64,000 bases of DNA from an uncultured Clostridia bacterium (GCA_947631405.1 CANRLC010000002.1:1-64000), one strand, 5' to 3'; numbered from the stretch's first letter, positions 1-7,955 are shown. Program-made: numbers and translations. The notes: generated by a model from the letters alone, not told the origin.

Positions 1-1
1 T

Positions 2-568
2 ATGCTTTTTCTCCTGCCTCCTCCCGTCCCTGCCGGTGCTCTTACAGCTGAAGCGGCCGGCCCGCAGGGCGCGACCGGCGCAACCGGCCCGACGGGGCCG
101 CAAGGCGCAACCGGCGCGGCGGGCGTCTCGATCGGCACGATCACGGTGACGACGGACAACAAGGTCTCTACCTCGCCCAGCTGCACGGTGACGCCGGGGA
201 GCGTGAGCGGCGGGAAGCAGCCCTTCACGCTCGCATTCACCGGCCTCAAGGGCGCGACGGGCGCGGCGGGCGCACAGGGCGCGACGGGCGCGCAGGGGCC
301 AAAGGGCGACAGCGCGCAGCTGCGCCAGCTCAGCATCAACATCGCGACGAGCGGATGGACGGGCAGCGGGCCGTATACCGCGACGATCAGCAACAGCGCG
401 ATCACGGCAAAGACGGTGGTGATCGACTGCCAGTACACGGCGGCGACGTTCTCCGCCGCACCGGACACGATGGACTACACGACCGCCGCGGGCAAGATCA
501 CGCTGAGCGTCGCGAAAAAGCCGACGGCGGCCGTCGCCGGGACGCTGCTGCTCGGCGAGGCGCAGTAA
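2..568 (+). CDS. Collagen-like phage tail fibre protein (5' end cut by window)
   Basis: Coding sequence open from the first bases; the true start probably lies upstream of the window, because the ATG at position 2 has no visible ribosome site. The visible 188 residues contain two blocks of Gly-X-Y collagen-like triplets (GPQGATGATGPTGPQGATG near residues 20-38 and GATGAAGAQGATGAQGPKGD near 84-103) separated and followed by Thr/Ser-rich beta-type sequence. Such collagen-like stretches are common in tail-fibre and receptor-binding proteins of Firmicutes phages, where they form trimeric stalks. The following fibre, lysin and holin genes support a tail/lysis module. A free-standing surface collagen-like protein is the alternative. 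Confidence 0.6.
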   Translation: MLFLLPPPVPAGALTAEAAGPQGATGATGPTGPQGATGAAGVSIGTITVTTDNKVSTSPSCTVTPGSVSGGKQPFTLAFTGLKGATGAAGAQGATGAQGPKGDSAQLRQLSINIATSGWTGSGPYTATISNSAITAKTVVIDCQYTAATFSAAPDTMDYTTAAGKITLSVAKKPTAAVAGTLLLGEAQ

Positions 569-581
569 GGAGGGACGAGAG

Positions 582-692
582 ATGAGAAGACAAAACCAGA
601 CCCATGCGGCGCATATCCGCTTTGACCGGATTCGCCCGGAGCGCCCGCTCGGCGGGACGCGGGCCGCGAGCGAGAGGGGGCGCGCGGCGTGA
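582..692 (+). CDS. Small basic phage ORF (36 aa), translationally coupled
   Basis: ATG at 582 is preceded by a strong AAGGAGGG ribosome site (about 567-574). The 36-residue product begins MRRQNQTHAAHIRFDRIRPE and is Arg-rich. Its TGA stop at 690-692 overlaps the GTG start of the next fibre gene (GTGA), which suggests translational coupling. No family was recognised. It may be a real small phage protein or a leader ORF that delivers ribosomes to the fibre gene. Confidence 0.45.
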   Translation: MRRQNQTHAAHIRFDRIRPERPLGGTRAASERGRAA

Positions 693-1456
693 CCGGACAG
701 ATCATCAAGCGCAGAACCACCGCGGCGGACGTCGGCGCGCTGGCCTCAAACGGCACGGCTGCCGCGGCCAGCAAGCTCGCCACCGCGCGAACCTTCCCGG
801 CGGTCAACCTCGCGTCTACCGCCACGTCGTCCTTTGACGGCTCGAAGGACCCGACGGCCATGGGCGTCAGCGGGACGCTGCCTGTCTCGCACGGCGGCAC
901 GGGGGCGACGGTTGCGGCCACGGCTTTAAGCAACTTGGGCGGCGTACCGGCGACGAGAAAAGTAAACGGCAAGGTGCTTTCGGGGGATATTACGCTGAGC
1001 GCGGAGGATGTCGAGGCGGTTTCTACCAGTAAGTTTTACACGAGTGCCAGTGACACCTACTCGCAGTTTGAAGTTGTAACAAAGCCGACCGCGAATAACA
1101 AAATCGATCATTTTTACATAGGATATAATCTTTACGATGGCGAGCCATTCTTTCAATACTCTGGAAGCGGTATCGATACTAAGTATCATGGGTTATTCCC
1201 CGCTTATGTAAAGGCTTATGGCGGAGATTGCAATAATCTTATTACTGATGGTCTTTATCGTATTCAAGGAACGTCAGATGCTCCCCTATATAATTCGCCC
1301 TCTTCATCTACAACCGACTGCGACTTTTATCTTCTGGTTTTTTCTAATGGCGTGGGATGGACGAAGCAACTTGCTTTCGATGTGCGAAGCGATAGCTTTT
1401 ATATTCGGACTTGTCGTGATGGATGGCATTCGTGGAAGAGCATCTACAAGAACTAA
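689..1456 (+). CDS. Phage tail fibre / pyocin-knob-like protein
   Basis: 255 residues from a GTG start preceded by GAGAGGGGG. The N-terminal half is Ala/Thr-rich low-complexity stalk sequence (TAADVGALASNGTAAAASKL; later SHGGTGATVAATALSNLGG, a motif typical of tail-fibre repeats). The C-terminal part is AT-richer and ends in WHSWKSIYKN, resembling the pyocin-knob/tail-fibre tip motif (W..W..I). It probably forms the distal host-recognition fibre. The sharp drop in G+C after about position 1020 suggests that the receptor-binding tip was exchanged as a module, as is usual for phage tips. Confidence rests on these motifs and on position before lysin and holin. Confidence 0.6.
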   Translation: MTGQIIKRRTTAADVGALASNGTAAAASKLATARTFPAVNLASTATSSFDGSKDPTAMGVSGTLPVSHGGTGATVAATALSNLGGVPATRKVNGKVLSGDITLSAEDVEAVSTSKFYTSASDTYSQFEVVTKPTANNKIDHFYIGYNLYDGEPFFQYSGSGIDTKYHGLFPAYVKAYGGDCNNLITDGLYRIQGTSDAPLYNSPSSSTTDCDFYLLVFSNGVGWTKQLAFDVRSDSFYIRTCRDGWHSWKSIYKN

Positions 1457-1469
1457 AGGGGGGTGTCGG

Positions 1470-1604
1470 ATGGCGATCATGCTTTTGGCCGTCTTTGGCG
1501 TTCTGTTCATGCTCGCGCTGGCGCGCGGGCTGTGCTGGGCGGGCAAGTCGGACGACCCGCCCGATCTGCAAATGAGGGGGGATCGCGATGATCCGCACAG
1601 GTGA
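1470..1604 (+). CDS. Small single-pass membrane protein of the phage lysis module (44 aa)
   Basis: ATG at 1470 follows AAAGGGGGG. The 44-residue product has one hydrophobic helix at its N-terminus (MAIMLLAVFGVLFMLALARG) and a charged C-terminal tail (KSDDPPDLQMRGDRDDPHR). It overlaps the following endolysin gene by 17 bases, suggesting coupling. The size and topology fit an accessory holin, pinholin or phage membrane peptide, but no family was recognised. Confidence 0.5.
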   Translation: MAIMLLAVFGVLFMLALARGLCWAGKSDDPPDLQMRGDRDDPHR

Positions 1605-2385
1605 CGCGCTGCGGGTCGGGCGCGCTCTGCTGGGCACACCCTACGGCAGCGGCGCGGGGCAGCTGGACTGTATCAACCTGATCAAGCGCATCATCCGCAC
1701 CGCGCCGGGCGGCGTGCCAAGCTACACGACGGCGGGCACCAACGCGCTGTGGTCTAGCGCCAACATGGCGGCGAAGTACCGCGATCTGATCTGGCGGCAG
1801 GAGGGCGTCGCGGGCGCGAGGCCGGGGATGCTGGCCTTCAAGCGGTCGGGCAGCGACGTACATCATGTGGGGCTGGTGACCAGCCCGACGACCGTGCTGC
1901 ACAGCTCCAGCGCGCTGGGCAAGGTGGTGGAGACGGCGCTGGACAGCAACTGGCATCTGCTGGCGGCGCACAGGTATATCGAGGTCGCCGGATGGAGCGG
2001 CGAGGACACGGACGAGGAGGACGAGGACATGCCGACGCTATACAGGGCCGAGGTGGCCACCGAGAGCGGCGCACTCAACATCCGCGAGCGGCCGAGCACA
2101 TCGGGGCGCGTGCTGGGCCAAGCGCCCAAGGGCGCGCTGCTGGACGTGCTGGCGACCGGCGAATGGCCGCGCGTGCGCTACGGCGACGTGGTGGGCTATG
2201 CGCTGGGGAGCTATCTGCAGCGGGTGGAGGATGAGAAGACGGAGACGCCCGGAGAGACGCCGGGCGCTGAGCCGGGCGAGACGGACAAGCCGCCGGTGGG
2301 CGAGGACATGATCCTGCTGAGCCTGCCCACGAGCGTCGCCGCGCAGGTCTGGCAGGCGCTGGATGGGGCGCTGGGGAGGGACTGA
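1588..2385 (+). CDS. Phage endolysin, NlpC/P60 peptidase plus SH3 domain
   Basis: 265 residues; start chosen at the ATG after AAATGAGGGGGGATCGCG. The N-terminal domain (about 1-130) has an NlpC/P60-type layout: the nucleophile Cys in QLDCINLIKRI (about residue 31) and the His in HHVGLVTS (about 92), so it would cut peptidoglycan stem peptides. An acidic linker (GEDTDEEDEDMP) leads to a bacterial SH3 domain (about 150-215: ALNIRERPSTSGRVLG, WPRVRYGDVVGY) that should bind the cell wall. A second acidic Pro/Glu linker and a short C-terminal helix follow. It has no signal peptide, so release depends on the holin encoded downstream. Confidence 0.8.
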   Translation: MIRTGDALRVGRALLGTPYGSGAGQLDCINLIKRIIRTAPGGVPSYTTAGTNALWSSANMAAKYRDLIWRQEGVAGARPGMLAFKRSGSDVHHVGLVTSPTTVLHSSSALGKVVETALDSNWHLLAAHRYIEVAGWSGEDTDEEDEDMPTLYRAEVATESGALNIRERPSTSGRVLGQAPKGALLDVLATGEWPRVRYGDVVGYALGSYLQRVEDEKTETPGETPGAEPGETDKPPVGEDMILLSLPTSVAAQVWQALDGALGRD

Positions 2386-2400
2386 CACAAAAAGCCGCTC

Positions 2401-2429
2401 TTGACAGGAGCGGAAAAAGCGCGTACAAT
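2401..2429 (+). promoter_or_regulatory. Promoter of predicted antitoxin RNA
   Basis: Perfect -35 TTGACA (2401-2406), 17 bp spacer and -10 TACAAT (2424-2429), on the plus strand. It points toward the 3' end of the minus-strand toxin gene and no protein-coding gene follows it, as expected for an antisense RNA promoter. Confidence 0.75.
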
Positions 2430-2435
2430 GGTGGC

Positions 2436-2512
2436 AGGTAGAGGGTTTTACGCGGAACTCTCTCGGACAAAGCCTAAAGAGCCGCCGTGCAGTCCTAGTG
2501 CGCGGCGGCTCG
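2436..2512 (+). ncRNA. Predicted antitoxin RNA of a type I toxin-antitoxin module
   Basis: The RNA would start about 7 bases after the TACAAT box. It runs through a GAGCCGCCG...CGGCGGCTC hairpin (2479-2487 with 2503-2511) that lies directly beyond the toxin stop codon. It therefore overlaps the 3' end of the toxin transcript, the txpA/RatA-like layout. The hairpin lacks a strong U tract, so the exact end is uncertain and the RNA may run further into the toxin ORF. Confidence 0.5.
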
Positions 2513-2514
2513 CA

Positions 2515-2595
2515 TTATCTGTTGTTTCTGCTGCCAACCATGATCAACAGCGTGAGAATCGACAGAAGGATCATGATGATTTCATAATCCGTCAT
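2515..2595 (-). CDS. Type I toxin, putative holin-like toxin family (26 aa)
   Basis: ATG at 2595 is preceded by a strong GGGAGGTG ribosome site (2601-2608). The 26 residues start MTDYEIIMILLSILTLL and end in a short polar, basic tail (GSRNNR): one hydrophobic helix after an acidic/aromatic start. This matches the pattern of the small putative holin-like (Hol_Tox-type) toxins found in Firmicutes prophages, which are thought to damage the membrane and to be repressed by an antisense RNA. It has its own promoter upstream and a converging antisense promoter on the other strand. The family assignment is by eye. Confidence 0.72.
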   Translation of the reverse strand: MTDYEIIMILLSILTLLIMVGSRNNR

Positions 2596-2678
2596 GCGCT
2601 CACCTCCCTCTTCTGTACGCGTTGAGAGAGGCCCGCAGCGGCACTACCTGCCACCAAGGGGCTTGACGCCCAGGCACC

Positions 2679-2707
2679 ATTATACCATTCCGCTTTGCGA
2701 TGTGCAA
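2679..2707 (-). promoter_or_regulatory. Promoter of the toxin mRNA
   Basis: On the minus strand: -35 TTGCAC (2707-2702), 17 bp spacer, perfect -10 TATAAT (2684-2679). It gives a leader of roughly 75 nt before the toxin ATG at 2595. Confidence 0.75.
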
Positions 2708-2932
2708 GGCGGATTTGCTTTTGGGGCACGGCTTACGCACGATGCACATCTTTGTAACATTTTGGACAATCACATCGAATGAAGCCCTCAATTCAAACGT
2801 TAAACAATAGCAAACACTTAGCGATGGACAGGGGAAAATCTTCGATGCAATCGGTGAATATTACGATTTATCATTATTTGTTACAAAGATTTCATTTCAT
2901 GCGTCAGTCGTGGCTATGAGGAGGATAGAAAC

Positions 2933-3397
2933 ATGGAGGAAAGAATTGCACAAGTCGCGCGGAGCGTGAAGCCGAGCGTGATCTCGTGGTGCAGCGCGGC
3001 GGTGGGCGCGGCGCTGTCCTGGTGGACGGGGCTGCCGCTGCTGGCGCAGGCACTGCTCATCGCGCAGGGCGCGGACATCGTGAGCGGGCTGATGTGCGCG
3101 CTGGCGGGGCGGAGCGAGAAGACGCAGAGCGGTCGCGTCTCCTCCGGCGCGCTGATGATGGGCGTGGCGAAGAAGGGCCTCGAATGGCTGGCCGTGCTGG
3201 TGTGCGTACAGGTTGGCGCGGCGCTGCAGATGGAGGGCATCGGCGGGGCGGCGATGACCTACATGATGGCCACCGAACTGGTGAGCCTGATCGAAAACCT
3301 GCGCCTGTTCGGGCTGGAGGTGCCCGCGCTTGACCGCATTCTCGACGTGGCGCGTGGCGGGCCAGATCGCAGCGGAGAACGGCGGCAGGGCGATTGA
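2933..3397 (+). CDS. Phage holin (toxin-secretion/phage-lysis holin type)
   Basis: 154 residues from ATG at 2933 after TGAGGAGGATAG. Three hydrophobic segments are visible (about 18-48, 75-95 and 100-120) with the GADIVSGLMCALAG segment after the first, the layout of the Phage_holin_4/BlyA-type family. It would assemble holes that let the endolysin at 1588-2385 reach the wall. It has a polar C-terminal tail. The gene stands alone after the toxin-antitoxin module; its 150-base AT-rich leader contrasts with its G+C-rich coding part. The host promoter for the next gene overlaps its stop codon. Confidence 0.75.
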   Translation: MEERIAQVARSVKPSVISWCSAAVGAALSWWTGLPLLAQALLIAQGADIVSGLMCALAGRSEKTQSGRVSSGALMMGVAKKGLEWLAVLVCVQVGAALQMEGIGGAAMTYMMATELVSLIENLRLFGLEVPALDRILDVARGGPDRSGERRQGD

Positions 3398-3422
3398 CGG
3401 CGCGGCGCGCGGTGTGTATAAT
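3394..3422 (+). promoter_or_regulatory. Promoter of the Xaa-Pro aminopeptidase gene
   Basis: TTGACG (3394-3399), 17 bp spacer, TATAAT (3417-3422). The -35 box overlaps the TGA stop of the holin gene (3395-3397). The leader is about 40 nt, with AAAGGAG before the ATG at 3468. Confidence 0.75.
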
Positions 3423-3467
3423 GTCTGCGAGATCACATCCGCCGACGGCGGAAAAAGGAGCGGACAG

Positions 3468-5261
3468 ATGGATACAGCGGAGAGGATCGGCGCGTTCCGG
3501 CGCGCCATGCGGGACGCGGGCGTCGATGTGGCGATCGTGCCGACGGCGGACAGCCATGCGTCGGAATACATCGCCGACCACTTCAAGGCGCGCGAGTGGC
3601 TCTGCGGCTTTACCGGCTCGGCGGGGACGCTCGTCGTGTCCCAGACGGAGGCGGCGCTCTTTACCGACGGGCGCTACTTCATTCAGGCCGAGCGGCAGAT
3701 CGCGGGCAGCGGCGCAAAGCTCATGCGCATGGGCGTGCCGGGCGTACCGGCCATGGAGGAATACGCCGCCGGACTGCTTTCGCACGGGCAGGCGCTGGGC
3801 GTCGATTTTTCGCTCGTGAGCGCGAAGACGGCGCAGGCGCTCTCTCACCGCGCGAAGGAGCGGGTCGCGCGCCTGTGCGATACGGGCGACCTGATCGGCC
3901 GGGTGTGGCGGGACAGGCCCGCGCTGCCGCAGGAGAAGGCGTATGTGCTGGAGGAAAAATACGCGGGCGAGAGCTGCGCACACAAGCTGGAGCGCATCCG
4001 CGGGGAGATGCGCAAAGCGGGCGCGAACCTGCACCTTGTGAACGTGCTGGACGACATCGCGTGGACGCTCAACGTGCGCGGCGGGGACGTGCTCTTTACG
4101 CCCGTGGTGATGAGCTACCTGCTCGTAGGGCCAAACGGCGCGGACTGGTTCGTGGACGAGGGCAAGGCGGGCGAGGATGTGCGCCGCGCGCTCGCCGCGG
4201 CGGGCGTGCGCGTGCGCGGCTACGGCGAGATCGAGGCTGCGCTGCGCGTGCTGGGCGAGGGGGATCGCGTGCTGCTCGACCGGAGCCGGGTGACCGCGCG
4301 GCTGTGCGCGTGCCTTGACCGCGCGCAGATCGTCGAGGGGAGCAACCCCGCGATGCGCATGAAGGCGATCAAGAACGAGACGGAGCTGGCGTGTTTGCGC
4401 CGCGCACACGTCAAGGACGGCGTCGCCGTGACGCGGCTGATGTACGAGCTGAAGCGCGACGCGGGCCGCAAGCGCATGACCGAGATCAGCGTATCCGACC
4501 GGCTGACCGCGCTGCGCGCCGAGCAGGAGGGCTTCATCTCGCCGAGCTTTCGGACGATCTGCGCGTACCGCGAGAACGCCGCGATGATGCACTACAGCGC
4601 GACGCCGCAATCCGACGCCGCGATCGAGCCGCGCGACCTGCTGCTCATCGACTCCGGCGGGCAATACTACGAGGGCACGACGGACGTGACGCGCACCTTC
4701 GCGATGGGCGAGGTGACGCCGGAGCAGAAGCGGCACTTCACCGCCGTGCTCCGCGCGATGCTCGATCTGGCGGGCGCGCGTTTCCTCTACGGGTGTACGG
4801 GAATCAACCTCGACATCCTCGCGCGCGGGCCGATCTGGGAGATGGGCATCGACTACCGCTGCGGCACGGGCCACGGCGTCGGATTCCTGCTCAGCGTACA
4901 CGAAGGCCCCAACGGCTTCCGCTGGCGGCGCTCCGACACGCGCAGCGAGGACACGGTGCTGGAGCCGGGCATGGTGACCACCGACGAGCCGGGCGTCTAC
5001 ATCGAGGGCAGCCACGGCATCCGCACCGAGAACGAGCTGGTCTGCCGGGAGATTGAGGAGAACGAATACGGGCGTTTCCTCGGCTTTGAGATTATCACCT
5101 GCGTGCCGGTCGATCTGGACGCCGTGCTGCCGGAGGAGCTGACCGCGCGCGAGCGGGCGCAGCTCAACGCCTATCACGCGTTCGTGCGAAAGACGCTCAC
5201 GCCGCTGATGGAAACGGACGACGAGCGCGCGTGGCTCGCGCACGCGACGCGGGAGATCTGA
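3468..5261 (+). CDS. Xaa-Pro aminopeptidase (M24B metallopeptidase)
   Basis: 597 residues; the ATG at 3468 follows AAAAAGGAG and gives the usual family N-terminus (MDTAERIGAFRRAM). Two creatinase-N-like domains (about 5-140 and 145-310) precede an M24 'pita-bread' catalytic domain (about 320-535) and a short C-terminal domain. The dinuclear metal ligands are visible: Asp in LLLIDSGG and in GTTDVTRTF, His in GTGHGVGF, Glu in TDEPGVYIE and in RTENELV. It would remove N-terminal residues that precede proline in cytosolic peptides. About 600 residues is normal for the long, aminopeptidase-P-like form. Monocistronic, with its own promoter and a strong terminator. Confidence 0.9.
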   Translation: MDTAERIGAFRRAMRDAGVDVAIVPTADSHASEYIADHFKAREWLCGFTGSAGTLVVSQTEAALFTDGRYFIQAERQIAGSGAKLMRMGVPGVPAMEEYAAGLLSHGQALGVDFSLVSAKTAQALSHRAKERVARLCDTGDLIGRVWRDRPALPQEKAYVLEEKYAGESCAHKLERIRGEMRKAGANLHLVNVLDDIAWTLNVRGGDVLFTPVVMSYLLVGPNGADWFVDEGKAGEDVRRALAAAGVRVRGYGEIEAALRVLGEGDRVLLDRSRVTARLCACLDRAQIVEGSNPAMRMKAIKNETELACLRRAHVKDGVAVTRLMYELKRDAGRKRMTEISVSDRLTALRAEQEGFISPSFRTICAYRENAAMMHYSATPQSDAAIEPRDLLLIDSGGQYYEGTTDVTRTFAMGEVTPEQKRHFTAVLRAMLDLAGARFLYGCTGINLDILARGPIWEMGIDYRCGTGHGVGFLLSVHEGPNGFRWRRSDTRSEDTVLEPGMVTTDEPGVYIEGSHGIRTENELVCREIEENEYGRFLGFEIITCVPVDLDAVLPEELTARERAQLNAYHAFVRKTLTPLMETDDERAWLAHATREI

Positions 5262-5295
5262 GGCGCGGCGCGCCCAAACAGACAAACAGACAAAT

Positions 5296-5345
5296 GCGGC
5301 GGGCGCCGCTTCCAACTGAGGGAGCGGCGCCCGCCGCGTTTTTTT
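5296..5345. terminator. Rho-independent terminator between convergent genes
   Basis: A perfect 15-bp stem (5296-5310 with 5323-5337), 12-nt loop, then a run of T from 5339. It ends the plus-strand peptidase transcript. It lies right after the stop codon of the minus-strand kinase and may also serve that gene. Confidence 0.85.
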
Positions 5346-7248
5346 ATTGAATCTGCGCCGCTTCGTCGGCGGGGAGCGCGGGGGGCTGCGCGAGCGCCGG
5401 GGCGAGATGGAGGGTGAAGGAGAAGGCCGAACCCAAGCCGACCTGACTTTGCACGGTCATCTCCTCGCCGAGGTGCTTCATGATCTCGTAGGCGATGGCC
5501 AGCCCGAGGCCCGTGCCGCGGCTGTGGTGCGAGCGGTCGGCCTTGTAGAAGCGGTCGAAGACGTGGGGCAGATCCTCCGCGCTGATGCCGATGCCCGTGT
5601 CGCGCACGGTCACGCGGACGACCTCCGCCTCGACGCTCGCCGCGAGGGAGACGCAGCCGCCCTCCGGCGTGTACTTGAAGGCGTTATCGAGCAGCGCCAC
5701 GAGCACCTGCTGCGTCCTGTCGGGATTGCCCATGACGCGAGGCAGCGCGTCCGGCACGCTGTAGACGAACGTCTGCTGGTAGTCCTCCGCGTAGGCGGAA
5801 TACGTCTCGCGGATGACGTCGAGCAGGGGGCGCAGCTCGAACGCGCTGCGCTCCAGCGAGGCCGTGCCGCTCTGCAGGCGGGAAAGCTCCAGCATGTCGC
5901 TGACCAGACGGGACAGGCGCATCGTCTCGCGCAGGACGACCTCGTAGGTCTGCTGGCGCTGCTCCTCGGTCTTGATGAGGCCGTCGCGCAGCGGCTCCAA
6001 CAGGGCGCGCATCGCGGTGAGCGGCGTGCGCAGCTCGTGGGAGACGTTGGCGACGTAATCGCGGCGCGTCTGCTCGAGCCGCTCCGCGCTGGTCACGTCC
6101 GAGACGATGCCCACGCAGCCCGCGCCCTGTCCGTCCGACGTGCGCAGCGGCGCGACCGACACGCGCAGGGCGACGTCGCCCTGCCAGATCGTCTTGCGCA
6201 CGGGCCGACCGGAGGCGCTCGCCTCGTCGAACATCGCGAACACGTCCGGCGCGGCGTCGCGCGAGGGGATCGCGTCGGACTGCACGCCGAGCAGCCCGCG
6301 CACCGCGGGGTTGGTCAGCGTGACGCCGTCCTGCGCGTCCACCGCAAGGATGCCCTCCGACAGGCCGTTGATGAGGCTTTGCAGGCGGTTGCGCTCCATT
6401 GCCAGCGAGGAGATCGTCTGCCCCAGCTCGGAGGAAAGGTAGTTGAGCGCGCGGCCCATTTCGCCCAGCTCGTCGCGGCGCTGGTCGTCCGCGCGGACGG
6501 AGAGATCGCCGCCCGCCATCGTGAGCGCCACGGAACGCATGCTCGCCAGAGGCTTTGAGATGCGCGAGGCGAAAAAGAGCACCACGGGCAGCAGCAAGAG
6601 CGCCACCGCCAGCAGCGATAAAAACAGCGTGTTGGTGATCGCGCGCATGCCGCTCATGACCTCGGTCATCGACTGGGCCATGAACACCGCGCCGACGACC
6701 TCGCCCCGATAGTAGACCGGCACCGCGACCGCGACCAGATTGCCGGCGAGGCGCTCCTCGGAGGTGTTTTCGCTCTCCTCGCGGGGCGTGAGAATGCTCA
6801 GGACGCCGCTCGCGCGCGGGGTTTCGCCCTCTTCCTCCTGCGTCAGCTCGTCCAAGGAGCCGATGTGCGTGGCGACCTGCCCGGAGAGGACGCCCGGCAG
6901 CATCGGGCGGGCGAGCTGCGCCGGGAGCGTGCCGACGCTGCGCCCGTCGATCTGCTGGGTGCGCAGCAGCGTGCTGCCCTCCATATCCACCACCCAGACC
7001 GTCGCCTCCCACTGGGAGGTGCTGCGGCCGATGAGCGGCACGAGGTAGGAGGTCGAAAGCTCCCCGCGCAGCGCGCTCTCGATGTAGCCGGAGATGATCT
7101 GGCCCTTGGGGATGAGATCGGAGAGCTTGTTCTGCGCGAAGAGCTGCGGGGAGATCGCCGTGTAGACGGCCATGATGAGCACCGCGAAGAGCGCCACCGT
7201 GCCGTAGACCAGCGCCAAAGTGCGCCTGAAGAAGCCGCCGCGCCTCAT
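5344..7248 (-). CDS. Sensor histidine kinase, PhoR/WalK-like
   Basis: 634 residues. TM helix at about 9-30, an extracytoplasmic sensor of about 170 residues, second TM at about 203-226, HAMP (about 228-280, ISKPLASMRS), PAS (about 290-385), HisKA with phospho-accepting His in NVSHELRTPL (about 403) and HATPase with N box NAFKYTPEG, DTGIGIS and GTGLGLAI. It would phosphorylate the OmpR-type regulator encoded just upstream; the two genes overlap by 4 bases (ATGA). The architecture is that of PhoR/WalK (ResE-like) kinases. The stimulus cannot be read from sequence: the sensor contains an acidic Glu-rich loop (LTQEEEGETP) and no recognised ligand motif. Confidence 0.88.
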   Translation of the reverse strand: MRRGGFFRRTLALVYGTVALFAVLIMAVYTAISPQLFAQNKLSDLIPKGQIISGYIESALRGELSTSYLVPLIGRSTSQWEATVWVVDMEGSTLLRTQQIDGRSVGTLPAQLARPMLPGVLSGQVATHIGSLDELTQEEEGETPRASGVLSILTPREESENTSEERLAGNLVAVAVPVYYRGEVVGAVFMAQSMTEVMSGMRAITNTLFLSLLAVALLLLPVVLFFASRISKPLASMRSVALTMAGGDLSVRADDQRRDELGEMGRALNYLSSELGQTISSLAMERNRLQSLINGLSEGILAVDAQDGVTLTNPAVRGLLGVQSDAIPSRDAAPDVFAMFDEASASGRPVRKTIWQGDVALRVSVAPLRTSDGQGAGCVGIVSDVTSAERLEQTRRDYVANVSHELRTPLTAMRALLEPLRDGLIKTEEQRQQTYEVVLRETMRLSRLVSDMLELSRLQSGTASLERSAFELRPLLDVIRETYSAYAEDYQQTFVYSVPDALPRVMGNPDRTQQVLVALLDNAFKYTPEGGCVSLAASVEAEVVRVTVRDTGIGISAEDLPHVFDRFYKADRSHHSRGTGLGLAIAYEIMKHLGEEMTVQSQVGLGSAFSFTLHLAPALAQPPALPADEAAQIQ

Positions 7249-7955
7249 GCGCCCGCCTCGAACTTATAGCCCACGCCGTAGACGGTGATGATGTCCCACG
7301 CCTTGCCCATCTCGTCGCAGGCGAGCTTTTGCCGCAGGCGCTTGATGTGCGTATCGACCGTGCGCGTATCGCCGAAGAAATCGTAGCCCCAGATGCGCGA
7401 GAGGATCTGCTCGCGGTCGAACACGCGGCCCGGATGGCTGGCGAGCAGATAGAGCAGCTCGACCTCGCGCGGCGTGCAGGCCACCGCTTGGCCGCCCACG
7501 CGCACGCTGTAGCGCTCCGGCTGGATTTCCAGCGAGCCGTAGGTGAGCGTGGTGAGCGGCTCCTCCTTGGCCGCGCCCGCCGCGGCGTTCGTGCGGCGCA
7601 GCACCGCCTTGATGCGGGAGACGACCTCGCGCGGGCTGAAGGGCTTGACGATGTAGTCGTCCGCGCCCATCTCAAGGCCCAAAATGCGGTCGATCTCCTC
7701 GCCGCGCGCGGTGAGCATGATGATGGGAAGCTGGCTCTCGCGGCGCACCGCCTGACAGACCTCCATGCCCGACATGCCGGGCATCATCTGGTCGAGCAGC
7801 ATCAGGTCGTAGTGCTCCGCGTGAATCATATCGAGCGCCTGCTGCCCGTCGTGCGCGGAATCGTGCGCGAAGTCCTCGTTGTCCAGATACAGGGACAGGG
7901 ACTGGTGGACGATCGGGTCGTCGTCACAGATGAGAATGCGCGCGTTTTTGGGCAT
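7245..7955 (-). CDS. OmpR/PhoB-family response regulator
   Basis: 236 residues. The start is placed at ATG 7955, 9 nt after the AGGAGG at 7965-7970; an in-frame GTG at 7964 would overlap that site. Receiver domain (about 5-120) with acidic pocket CDDDP, phospho-acceptor Asp in LMLLDQMMPG, Thr in MLTARG and Lys in IVKPF; winged-helix DNA-binding domain (about 135-236; TPREVELLYLLASHPG, DTRTVDTHIKRLRQKL). It forms an operon with the kinase (stop TGA overlaps the kinase ATG). A possible autoregulatory inverted repeat lies upstream. Confidence 0.9.
   Translation of the reverse strand: MPKNARILICDDDPIVHQSLSLYLDNEDFAHDSAHDGQQALDMIHAEHYDLMLLDQMMPGMSGMEVCQAVRRESQLPIIMLTARGEEIDRILGLEMGADDYIVKPFSPREVVSRIKAVLRRTNAAAGAAKEEPLTTLTYGSLEIQPERYSVRVGGQAVACTPREVELLYLLASHPGRVFDREQILSRIWGYDFFGDTRTVDTHIKRLRQKLACDEMGKAWDIITVYGVGYKFEAGA

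Larger units (their letters stand above)
2429..2656. repeat. 13-bp inverted repeat bracketing the toxin-antitoxin module
   Basis: TGGTGGCAGGTAG occurs at 2429-2441 on the plus strand and again, inverted, at 2644-2656. Each copy lies just downstream of one of the two convergent promoters, so both predicted RNAs would carry the same sequence near the 5' end. Confidence 0.7.

Noticed and set aside
2594..2791. Short ORFs of about 62 codons on both strands over the toxin promoter
   Set aside because: No ribosome sites, and they cover the promoter and leader of the toxin, which explains the region better.
3057..5315. 752-codon minus-strand frame opposite the aminopeptidase
   Set aside because: A shadow of codon bias; the plus strand has complete M24 motifs.
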